From positions 414,761 through 478,760 of the forward strand of contig KL197717.1 of NCBI GenBank assembly GCA_000697665.1: a stretch of DNA of 64,000 nt, given 5' to 3'. Numbering within the stretch: the first letter of the stretch is position 1; every line of letters begins with the position of its first letter. The DNA is from Jaapia argillacea MUCL 33604. Lineage: Eukaryota; Basidiomycota; Agaricomycetes; Jaapiales; Jaapiaceae. This document shows, in pieces, positions 54,574-64,000 of this stretch. Both the position numbers and the translations under genes were made by a program. A model generated the notes under the pieces. It worked only from the letters and a program-made list of their open reading frames with translations, ran no database searches and was not told where the DNA came from.

Positions 54574-57500
54574 GTCTCTGGTTGGTTATTTGCTAGCGTC
54601 ACCGTCATCGCCATACGCTGTGGTAGTTCCGCAGCTTGGAGCCTGTCGGCCTGGTATATAATCACAATGGAACTCTGTGAACGTCTATATCCGCGACTGC
54701 GTCTGAAGTGACTACATTCTGTGGCACAGACCGTAGCCTCCTGAAATCCTTCAAATTTCTGTCACTTTTACCTGCGACCATCGAGTCAGTGCCTGTACTT
54801 GTCTCGCCCCAATTCCCACCATAATCATCGGGATTAAAGACCAAGTTCGAGGCGCAACAACAATCTTTTTCGCGTATTCCTACATACATCTGAGTTTCAA
54901 TACCCTACGAGATTTCGACAGATTCCACGTCAACATTCAACTACTCGTACATTCGTATTTTGCAATGATCATACTCCTCAAGCATTGGGGTCAACGAAGA
55001 GCTCCACGAAGTTCATGTTACCACTCCTAGCATCGCACTTCCAGGCCGCGAACTGAGCGCAGGCAAGAACCCCAATGACGTCTCCATCGGCAAGATTCTT
55101 GAAGAGCTCGTGATCCTTTTCGAACAGCATACCAGTCTGATCCTCGTAAGTGGAACTGAGAGGAAGCCTGTGGGAGATGAAGGTGAGGGGTGACCCATCC
55201 TTCGCCTTCTTGATCTTGTCGACGGGAACTGCATCACCAGTGTTGAAACCCTTGGGCAAGATCGCCAACTCGAACCAACTCCACAATCCCTGGTCTGGGT
55301 GGGTGGCCCAACCCTGGTCACGAGCGTTGGTCGAGAGCTGCACGGATACGTACAAGGGGATCTTGCTGGCCGTGACGGGGGCGCCAAAGTAGAATTTCCT
55401 GACGATTTGGCCGCTGGATGCCGTGGCGGTGATGGTCTGAACGCTATTGATGCTAACGTTCTGCTCTGGGACGCTCATGACCATCTCGAAGAGTTCGTCG
55501 GCTGGGGGTCGTCCGGCGGCGACTTGGGATATTTTAACCTAGAGATCATGTCAGTCTCGGTCGGTATATGTCATGATCGAAGGACTCACTTGCTTCCCAG
55601 AGCCCCCGTCGCTCTTCCAGCATTTGTTGGTACCAACTTCCAAAATCCTGAGGCGCTGTCAGTTACAGTGGGAAGTTACGAAAACAGATTTCCCGCACCT
55701 GAAGAGATTTATAGTGATGTACTTTCCATCAGCGTCCCTAGGGTCACCAGTGCGTTAGTGAGGTCTGCCCAGAGTGTCCGATATGGATATCCCACCTGTA
55801 AGTCACACTCTCATCACACCTCACGTTCCAGATGGGATAGCAGGAATCCTTCCTGACGAATACAGCGTTTTTCTACGGACGGCTTAGCAAAAGGAAAGCG
55901 ACCTCAACAAGGATCGACTCACGTCATCGACAGTGGTGGGACCAAGCCCGCTATCGTCGGCGATGGGGGCCCAGGCCGGGACGATGGTGTAGCCGTGTTT
56001 GACACCGAATTGGCGGGTGAGCCTCCACTAAATAGCGCACGATCAGTTCCTGGACGACATCTAGATATGGGAATCCCATTTAGCGACTTACGAAGCGATC
56101 AGTGACCTGAGGATCTCCATCCATGACTACCGGGAGCTGCTTCTGGCCAAGGAGCTTTGGCGCATCCAGGGACGCATCCAAAGGCTTCCCGTCACTGGTT
56201 TTTTGGATCATGCGATAGAAACCGTCGCAAAGGGTGATATCAAGCTCATCGGCACCGGTCTGTTTGGCGTCAGACCTGGTGAGATGGCTGAGGACGCAGC
56301 ACTTGGCGTCCGTGACAAGTTTGATACGATTGTCGACGGTGAGGAGAGACATTGTGATTGAAGTGCGCTGAATGGAGGATGCTCAGAGTATGAGATAGGG
56401 AACATCACTTTGCATGGGGTGTTTATATACATCTCGAGGAAATTCTTTTGCAAAAGTTTGTACCCTGGATCGAACAAGTGCGGTTTCAAGGCGCACACCC
56501 TTGAACTCTGTCGCCGTTTTCTGTGTCCCATTGGGAAGGGTTAGGATGCTAAGTTCCACGGCGCTGATCACTGGGCGTCGCTGCTAAGATTCGATCGAGC
56601 GAACTCTTTCAATAATACTCCTACTGCACGGGCGCATGGACTCACCGGTTCGCTGTTTGATCAGGTGCCTGAATATTTGGACAGGGAAGCCAGCGAAGTC
56701 TGAGAGTCGAGGGCCGCCTAAGCTACACATAGAGGGAGACCCTAGAAAATCGGAGTTTCCTTAGGCCTTCTACTCAAAGGGAGTTTCTGGAACTTTGGGT
56801 TCATTCGTAGTCCCCAATGGGTGAGCTTACCCATGCAAGGAAAAGAGACAACAAAGCTGGTGTAACATTAATCCAGAGACTTTGGCTGGTCGCAACAATT
56901 TCACGGGTACAGCAACTGATAGAAGGATGATCGCCATTACTTGTCCCGATGGGAGTTGAAACGTTGAAGCGCCGGTGGAACGAGCAAACGCAAGGTTGTA
57001 ATCAGTGAAAGGGCGTTGAGGTGGTCTATCTTGTGACCACGGCCATCACTGGGATATAATGCGCAGTCGATTGGATGCAGATTTTGACAGTGGAGAAGAT
57101 GTGACTCTCTAGAAAGGGGTCCAGTTCAGAGTGTATGTTTGGAGACAAGGTACAGTGAGGCTGTTTCGCGCGGACGTTGTACAAACCACGTGGTGCTAGT
57201 CCCAGTCCTTGATTTCCTCCTGTTCGGCTCCCCCTCACTTTGACCCAACTTTGACCAAACTATACCAAGATCCATGCCTATCGATGCACACGACTCCACG
57301 TTGTTCATCTTCGAAGTGTCGGCCCGGGGCGCTTCGAGACGAACCAGCTGTGCCGACGCTGACTATCGCCGAAGGTGTCCAACTTTGTAGGCTTCGACGT
57401 CAAGAAACGAGCACGAGGGCGGCTCTTAGGAGCTCAGCAGGCATACATTTGCACGTTGTCACCAAATGGAGGACTTGTTCTCCACCTCTCCACCTCTCTC

Positions 57501-58146
57501 TTCATTTCTCCGCTCTTAAGGCCCTTCTCATCTGTCTACCGGACCCAATCTTCGCGCACTTTTCCATTCATCTCAGGTACCGCCACAGCCTCACCCCTGA
57601 TCCTTCAGGCCCTTTCATTATCCCTTCCATTCGATTGGGGCGCCTCTTTAGGGATTCGTCTTGTCGGCTCGAATTCACCTGAAGAAGGTTTATTCCCCTC
57701 AAGGTGTTCAGGTCTGCTGACTTCTGGACCTAAGCTTTCACCCACCTTTGAGGGGTGGAGTTATCCCTAGCATTCGAAGGAGTCCCCCCACAGTCGATCA
57801 GGAGACCTTCATCTCGACGAATGATCGTCGACTGCAGTCTTTGACCTATGCGTACAATTGCTCACCTGACGATGGCTAATTCAATTTCGCAGCCTCAGCA
57901 GATAATCCCTCTCAGTCTCGATCTCGAGCGCTGATTCTCGTTCGTGCCTCGGGACTGAAACCGAAGTCTACTGACCTTCGGTCATGTTCTTAGGTAGGCC
58001 TATGCCCTTCTTCGGCCTCGTCCATCCTTCTCTTACATTACAGGGAGAACTTACAGCCTAGTGGGTTAGGGTTCTGAATTCAAATCCCAGAAAGACTAGT
58101 TACTCCAGGACTGCAACCGTCGCTCACAAACCTCGAAATTATCTGG
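53992..58146. repeat. Right arm of the 4.1-kb inverted segmental duplication (likely donor)
   Basis: Reverse complement of 42255-46318. It holds the HEM14 3' end in its full gene context, the right family B gene and about 1.8 kb of its upstream DNA. Because HEM14 is complete here, this arm is the probable source and the left arm the copy. Between the arms are 7.7 kb with the transporter, the AA9 gene and most of HEM14. Confidence 0.9.
54978..56352 (-). CDS. Family B protein, right paralog, unknown function
   Basis: Same six-exon structure as 44047-45423: MSLLTVDNRIKLVTDAKCCV...; WRLTRQFGVKHGYTIVPAWA...; KNAVFVRKDSCYPIWNV...; DADGKYITINLF; a GTNKCWKSDGGSGKQ exon; and a last exon ending VELFVDPNA. 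Replacements in the last exon are few (for example WATHPDQ for WANHPDQ, and AAWKCDA for AMWKCDA). The exon 4 acceptor is CCCTAG here and CCCCAG in the other copy, so both can splice. It ends close to, and converges on, the HEM14 stop, with 404 bp between. It carries a conserved TATATAAAC box near 56420. No function is recognised. Confidence 0.8.
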
Positions 58147-58679
58147 AGGATATCCACCTTACGCTCCGCACTCGATGAGTTCATCATGGGCTAAATGACC
58201 TCCATCGAGTTCGGTACCATGGGATGAAAAATATTACGTCGAAGGTCAGGAAAGCGGTGTGGAGGGATCGTGGACCTCATGCCAAAGTTACTTGCACATC
58301 CACAAAGAAAAACGTGAATGCCCCTTCAGTCCTCTGATTCGCTTTGGCCTCGCCCGATAGGGCACAGTTCAGGACAACAACCGTTCCGTCCAACGATCCT
58401 AGTCAGTTTTGTTGGAGTTGAGCAAGATTTGGGTTTGGTTGGAGAAGATAATCTTGTTAGCTTGAGCGATCGCAAAGGACGAGGGGGAGAAACGAAAAGC
58501 CCCCATGAAAGAGTCCCTACCGACTATGGCATCTCGCAGAAAGAAGGCACAATCAATAGGGTACAACATCAAACCTCACGAACCACCACGACACGCAAAC
58601 TACTAAGAAACCTAGAATCATTAGATAACAATGCGATAACAAAATAAGTAAAGGAGAGCACAACGACCACAAACTCGAT
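56353..58679. other. Upstream flank of family B copy and intergenic DNA
   Basis: The first about 1.8 kb are the mirror of 42260-44046. They include 131- and 113-codon frames that stay open in both copies, but compared by eye their differences are mostly missense, so coding is doubtful. The remaining 530 bp up to 58679 show no gene. Confidence 0.45.
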
Positions 58680-60408
58680 CTACGTCAATATCATACAATC
58701 CCGACAAAACCACGTTCCCTCCGGAGCACTCAAAAGACCCACACACGGGAGGTGAAACTAGAATCCATAATCAACATTAGATACCTAACGAACAAGCCAA
58801 ACAAGAAATAAAACTCACCCATTCTCGTTTACACCCCTTCCCATCACAAGCTATCATCTACAAACCGCGCCCCAAAATAAACATTCACGAAAGAAAACTG
58901 ACGAAAGAATAGGAACGAACCTCGCCATAAGCTGTACAATCGCAAAAACAATACTTCTGATTTAAATTAGATGCATCTTGAATAGGTGTCGAGGGTCGAC
59001 TTGGTAATAGTAAATTCGCTGGATTAACGGTCGTTGGTAAGTGAGGTTGTGATTGTCGGTTTAAGTTGGCTTGGAGGACTAGAGAGCGAAGTGGCGTGTC
59101 TTCGTTTGAGACGAGAGAGGTTGGGGTGGTGGAAGAGGAAGTGGAGGGTAAGGTTGAAGATGACGATGTTGATCGTTTGGCTTTGACTGATGATATGATA
59201 TCGCGCATTGATTTCAGACTGTCGTAGGGTTTCTTGGGTTGGTTGGGTGTTGAGGAGGAAGCAGTGGATGAAGTACCTGATGGGGTGGAAGAGGGAGGTG
59301 GTTGGTGTTTACGAGTCATGGGAGGTACACCTGAAAGTTTGTTCTGTTCTGTGGTGGTTTGGGTGGATGTTGGGGTGATAGGGCTCGGACCGGGTAGGGC
59401 GAGCCCAGAAGGTGAGGTGAAAGAAGATGAGACGGGGAGTATTAGGCCGCGCATCGGGGATGTTGGTGTGAGATGGGATGGGGAGGAGGAAGGGAGGTTT
59501 ATATTGAGGGTTGGAGGGGCGTTGGAGAGGCGAGGGCGTTTGGGGTTTGGGTTTATGGATGATGTGGGGGGTCGTTTGGGGGGAGATGGAGTTGCCTTTG
59601 GGGGCGAGGAGGAAGAGGATCCTATGGAAGGGGGGACGACAAGTTTGAGTTTCTTCACATTCACGGAGTCTATTTGAACACCGTTACACGTCGTTAGAAA
59701 GGGAACGGATCTGAGATTAGGAAGGATGAGAAAAGAGCTCACCTCGTTCCTTAGTACGATCGTGCTGCGACGGTCGAGGACCCTTGAGTTTGTTCAGCTC
59801 GTCTTTCAGAACTGATAGTTGTTGGTTCAACTGGACGACCTGGGTTTCTAGAGCTTGCTTGATATCGTCTCGCTCTTCTTCGAGGATGGCATACTTCTGT
59901 TGCCAATCCTGAACTGTATCCTTATCCATCGTCAGGACATCAGAAGGGACGCCTTCAACTGCCTTCGGACCGACGGTGGTCGCACTGGTCGAGGCTACGA
60001 GAGACGGTGAGCTGAACACACTTGTGTATGGTGAAAATGTAGATCAAACTTACGAGCTCCGACAGACTTGAGCTTCATCAACTCTTTCCGAGCTTCTTTA
60101 GCCTCACATCTAGCAGCTTCAGCATCCTCCCTCGCCTTTGTCAACGCCGAAACAACCTGATCAAACTCTTCCCGTTTCTTACTCAACTTCTCATCACGTT
60201 CCTGCATCTGTTTCTTCAAGGTTGTCTGCAAGAACTCTGACCCGTTCCGAAATGCTGCAAATCGACGATCGAGCTCTGCAAAGTCGCGTCGAGCCTCGGT
60301 TGCTACTTTTGACTTTTCGTGCTCGATGAGGGAGACGAGGATGTCGGCGCTTTGTTGAATTGCTGAGGATTTCGTTGGTGCAGATGGGGGAGTGGGTTTG
60401 GTTGACAT
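58680..60408 (-). CDS. Coiled-coil protein with C-terminal ING-type PHD finger
   Basis: Start MSTKPTPPSAPTKSSAIQQS. Two coiled-coil stretches follow (EHEKSKVATEARRDFAELDR; REDAEAARCEAKEARKELMK; later QKYAILEEERDDIKQALETQ). A long Ser/Pro/Thr-rich linker has a basic patch (SPPKRPPTSSINPNPKRPRL, likely nuclear localisation). The PHD finger is split over three exons: KYCFCDCTAYGE (ends 58921), a 39-bp micro-exon MIACDGKGCKREW (58857-58819), and FHLPCVGLLSAPEGTWFCRD with CMILT and stop (58757-58680). All eight zinc ligands of a C4HC3 finger are present, and YGEMIACD...C..EWFH..CVGL is the ING/methyl-lysine-reader pattern. A histone H3 K4me-binding chromatin role is inferred. If exon 1 of the finger is read through instead, the protein stops at 58885 with only half a finger. 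Confidence 0.85.
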
Positions 60409-61159
60409 GACGGCTACGTCTCAGATAACTTTGGCATGGTTTCGAAGAGATTATCGTATAAGTGTTAGCGTTGAAGGCAAGGCGTGGCCATAAACGGTTG
60501 ACTGCGGCGTTTGCCGACGAACTTTCTCCATCTTGCACCCACTACTTCGTACTCGTACTGTAGCTTTCAATGACCCGCCCCTCGGCATAGTCCACAGGGA
60601 GGGCGTACAAGCATGCACAATGGCTCGGGTAGGGGCTCGTACGTACCAGATGCGGAATATTATTGGTCAGCCCTGTCGCATCAGCCATCCACTTTGCTGA
60701 CTCTTCGCAGCCACTTGACAGTCGATGAGGACTTGTTAACCGTAAGTTGTTTACAAGTAAGCTAACTCCGCTGCGAATGGCCTCGGCTTGAGAGCAACAC
60801 TAGATGCACGGCCATATCTCGTATTCATCTGGCCCGAACACAACGATTTCTACCCAACCGCGAACGGACTCCGCTTTCTCGCCGTACACTCCCTACGATT
60901 CCAACGATACACTCATGCCGGAACCCATCAACATACAGTAACTGCCGGGACCACTTATTACAATATCTTGCCTCGACACGCCGGCCGTGTATGGTTATAT
61001 CATCAAGCGTGTCCCAAGGGGTTATTGTTAGTGGTTTGCAGCGACGATGGCTAGGGCACTGTAGATAGAGGGGTAGTAAGTCCTGAGTAACACAATTTCC
61101 AAGCTAAACTAAGAACCTGGCAGATTTATCGATGTTGAATGTTCGCATTCCCCCTCGAG
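60409..61159. other. Intergenic, no supported gene
   Basis: A frame of 88 residues at 60788-61054 (plus) has no known motif. The region lies between the 5' end of the PHD gene and the 3' end of the next minus-strand gene. Confidence 0.4.
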
Positions 61160-63802
61160 TCATTGGTTGGGTATCAGCAAATTGAGTTTGGCGTTCTTGG
61201 AGAAAGCGTCATGCTGCATTCCCATCTCGGGTCGCGGTACAACGGGCTCCTCGTCAGTTTGGATATTCCGAGTAGATGCACTTCCAGTGGTGCCACCAAA
61301 GATGTAGTCGTCGTCTCGCATATCGGGTGGAACCATCTGAGACTTGCTAGGGTCATCATTCGGCATTAAGGGGGAACCAAAACGTGATAGCCTTCTTCGT
61401 GTCTTGGCCACTTCAGCTTTTAGCGAATCGATACTCGACTGTAAATCAGCCTTGTCTCGTTGCAAACTCGCAGCATGTTTCCGAGCGTGGGCGACGTCGG
61501 TTTCGTGCTTGGCTTTGAGCTCGTCGTATTGGCCTTTGAGACGTTCGGATCGTTCTTGTGCTGATCGAGTTGCTTTGTTAGGCGTTTGTGTTCATCTTCA
61601 AGTCGTTGGCTGGTCGCTCGGGTATCGGTGAGTTGCGTTCGGAGCTCTTGGAGAGTTACTTCAAGGTTCCAGTTCTCCTCCTTACGTTGTTCTATAGCAA
61701 GCTGAGAAAGGAGTATCAGGCAGAATCAATAAAGACATACCAGCACTCCGCTCTTGAGCCCTCAGGGCTGTTCTCAAACTTTCAACTGTCCTCTCCGAGT
61801 CATCCTTTTCCTCTTTCATGTCTTGGACGGCCTTGTCGCGTTCACAGACCATGCTTTGTAGACGTCGAACCTCCGTCAACAGCCCGCTCCCAATCTCGAA
61901 CGCGAACTCTATCGGGGTATTAGGATCTGATGCGGCCGACAACGATATCAACTTTACGCACCAACGTCGTGCTGCCGATGAGCAGCGTTCTTGGCTCGTC
62001 GTGAGCTTGCGGCTGACGTCCCAGGGAATGTTTCGGCCGCTCGTCCTGTGTCGACGCGAGATTCTGATAAGGGTGACGGTGGGCTATGTGTCCCATTGAC
62101 CAATCGCTAAACCGAGATTCAGTTAATCCCGAGACTCGACAGCAGCAACCCCTTGTGGGTAATACGCACCCGACCCTCAAATGGACTGGACAACTGCACG
62201 TTTTCAGAGTCCCAAGTCTTGATGGTGTCCGTCAATTCGTGATATCTCTCTTTCATACCATCATCGACATCATCGTCGTCGGCCTTATCAGCCTCCATAT
62301 CCTGTAACTGCCTGATCCTTTCCTCGAGTTCTATCTGCTGAGCAAGGACTCGCTGCCCGAGCGTAGCAGCCTGCTGCAACTGTTTTTCCTTTCCATCTAG
62401 GAGCGCCTGAAGCCGAAGTCTCATGTCGCCAATGGAAGGGGGGAGGTTAGTGGTACTACCTCCGTCTGTGGGATGTGCTATCTTCACCGCTCGTTGTGAT
62501 TGTGTGGCCGCTGAGTTCTCTTTGACCAGCTTCTCTAGGTGATCATTTTTCTCCTTCGCCTGACGGATATCGTGTGCGCGGTCTCGTAGCTGGTCGGTCA
62601 ACGCCAGAAGTTGGGCTGCTTGTGATTGCGCCTGCCGTTCAAGAGAGGCATTCTTCCCCTCGATCTCGCTCATTGCGGCTTCAAGCTTGTCCATTGATTC
62701 CCGATGAGCAAGCCGACAGGATTCGAGCTCACGCGTCCGCTCGGAGCGCGCAGCTTGAAGTCGTGATTCCATCTGCACTTCCAAATGGATCTTCGCTGCT
62801 TCAACGTGGCGGAACGATGATTCAACAAGGGCTGAAACTCCTTCGACATCCTTCTTCGTACGCAGTGCCGCAGCGTCTCCACGGACTCGGACCAAGCCCG
62901 AAAGATGCCCCTCCTGCAGCTTCTGCGAGAATTCAACGGCATCTAAGCCCTGAACGCGACCCCCAACGACATCGGGTATTTCCAGTTGGAACTGCACCAA
63001 GTCGTTCGGAACACATCTAGCGAGATTGCTCCAAAGAGAGTAAACGAACCACCAGCAGTTGAACGTGTAGACATTGTAAAATGTCGATGAGGCGGTGATT
63101 AGTTCGAGAAGGGCGTATAAGACATGAGTGATCGAGGGCGGAGGGTTGGATTTTGAGGGTGGCGAGGACTTGGTCTGTATTTTTCACGAGATGTTCGGTG
63201 GTGCGCCAATGGTTACCGTATCCTTGCATCGATCACGATATTCTGGTGACAGCACAGATAACCACCAGGGAGCATCTCGCTCGAGACGGAGAGCTGTGCN
63301 NNNNNNNNNNNNNNNNNNNNNNNNNNNNNNNNNNNNNNNNNNNNNNNNNNNNNNNNNNNNNNNNNNNNNNNNNNNNNNNNNNNNNNNNNNNNNNNNNNNN
63401 NNNNNNNNNNNNNNNNNNNNNNNNNNNNNNNNNNNNNNNNNNNNNNNNNNNNNNNNNNNNNNNNNNNNNNNNNNNNNNNNNNNNNNNNNNNNNNNNNNNN
63501 NNNNNNNNNNNNNNNNNNNNNNNNNNNNNNNNNNNNNNNNNNNNNNNNNNNNNNNNNNNNNNNNNNNNNNNNNNNNNNNNNNNNNNNNNNNNNNNNNNNN
63601 TCTCCAGCACGATGATCAAATACTCGTGGGCTACGTTGCCCGGTGTCTTCCCCCATCTCATCTCCAGGATGGATAAGTGACCGACACCATCGTTCAACGC
63701 CACTTGAGAATTGGCCCACGAAATGTACTTTTCGACAGATATTTGGCCCCGGATATTAAATGTACGAGCGGATGGAAGGTCCGATATACTGGCGACACTC
63801 AT
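61160..63802 (-). CDS. Coiled-coil protein with N-terminal LRAT/NlpC-like HE...NCWWF domain (interrupted by gap)
   Basis: The N-terminal part reads ISVEKYISWANSQVALNDGV, GHLSILEMRWGKTPGNVAHE and YLIIVLE up to the assembly gap (63300-63600). After it come ITHVLYALLELITASSTFYN and VYTFNCWWFVYSLWSNLARC. A His-Glu strand followed about 100 residues later by Asn-Cys-aromatic resembles circularly permuted papain-like folds (LRAT/PPPDE type); catalysis is inferred only. From VQFQLEIPDVVGGRVQGLDA on, the protein is a long coiled coil (ELESCRLAHRESMDKLEAAM, QRVLAQQIELEERIRQLQDM, LEVTLQELRTQLTDTRATSQ, ERLKGQYDELKAKHETDVAH), ending MRDDDYIFGGTTGSAS...LLIPNQ. One frame change is needed near 61575-61582, between EDEHKRL and ATRSAQERSER; this is a one-base indel or sequencing error. 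The ATG at 63802 is the first clear start, but an upstream exon near 63880-63931 is possible and the gene may begin outside the window. Confidence 0.7.
63300..63600. other. Assembly gap (run of N)
   Basis: About 300 undefined bases sit inside the N-terminal domain of the minus-strand coiled-coil gene, so the residues between HEYLIIVLE and the NCWWF part are unknown. Confidence 0.99.
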
Positions 63803-64000
63803 TGATGATATACTAGGACTGAGGTGGACTTCGTATGTAGGTAAGCATGGATTGAAAAGCAGTGGGGGCTTACAAGCCTGGCAAGATCCGAGGGATCGCG
63901 AGGCGGTTGGAACTTCAGTTCGAGTTAGCAAGTGATTGGAATGACCACCAGAAAGATGGTAGGGAAATTGGGAATGTCGGTCTGAGTAAGAGGATGGTAG

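Noticed and set aside
39646-58146. Haplotype mis-assembly as the source of the duplicated blocks
   Set aside because: An unmerged allele would give a direct copy with the same content. Here the blocks are truncated, partly inverted and joined at microhomologies. Long reads would still be the final test.
60788-61054. 88-codon frame as a small gene
   Set aside because: No recognisable motif or extension into exons. It is close to chance length for this base composition.

Overview
The window looks like a chromosomal segment of a filamentous basidiomycete, most likely an Agaricomycete. The genes are split by many short introns of about 50-70 bp with GT...AG ends and CTAAC-type branch points. Base composition is balanced. 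The gene families fit as well: a DUF6699 protein, an AA9 lytic polysaccharide monooxygenase, a membrane hybrid histidine kinase, a basidiomycete-type caspase-domain protein, and an ergosterol gene. No rRNA, intact tRNA, CRISPR array or clear retroelement was seen. Bases 63300-63600 are an assembly gap. Functions are inferred from motifs and remembered family features; no database search was run.

Left part (1-18 kb): a small single-pass membrane protein (1331-2028), a DUF6699 protein (3320-3838) behind a duplicated promoter, a minisatellite, and a Mutator-like inverted-repeat element (4604-5280) with a 9-bp target duplication. A mitochondrial-type malic enzyme follows (8212-5673, minus). A gene-poor stretch holds a hAT-like element (10876-11667) with an 8-bp target duplication. 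A divergently transcribed pair of sugar/polyol oxidoreductases (SDR 16040-14560 minus; zinc MDR 16583-17891 plus) shares a 542-bp promoter.

Middle (18-39 kb): a gene-poor stretch, then signal peptidase subunit SPC2, sterol C-8 isomerase ERG2, an unrecognised basidiomycete protein (minus) and a 992-bp foldback element flanked by TA. Next are a caspase-fold protein whose catalytic His is Arg, a hybrid histidine kinase, and an SRRM1-like PWI/RS splicing factor.

Right part (39-64 kb): a second small membrane protein, then a strikingly rearranged region. A functional-looking series (DHA2 transporter, AA9 LPMO, protoporphyrinogen oxidase HEM14, and an unknown-family gene called here family B) occupies 46.4-58.1 kb. 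Immediately left of it lies a patchwork: a truncated transporter copy, an inverted 4.1-kb copy of family B plus the HEM14 3' end, and a fragment of the upstream membrane-protein gene. One replication-template-switch event (DUP-INV-DUP) explains the order, orientation and both main junctions. It leaves two intact inverted family B paralogs and three broken gene fragments. The window ends with a coiled-coil/PHD-finger protein and a coiled-coil protein with an N-terminal LRAT-like thiol-enzyme signature interrupted by the gap.
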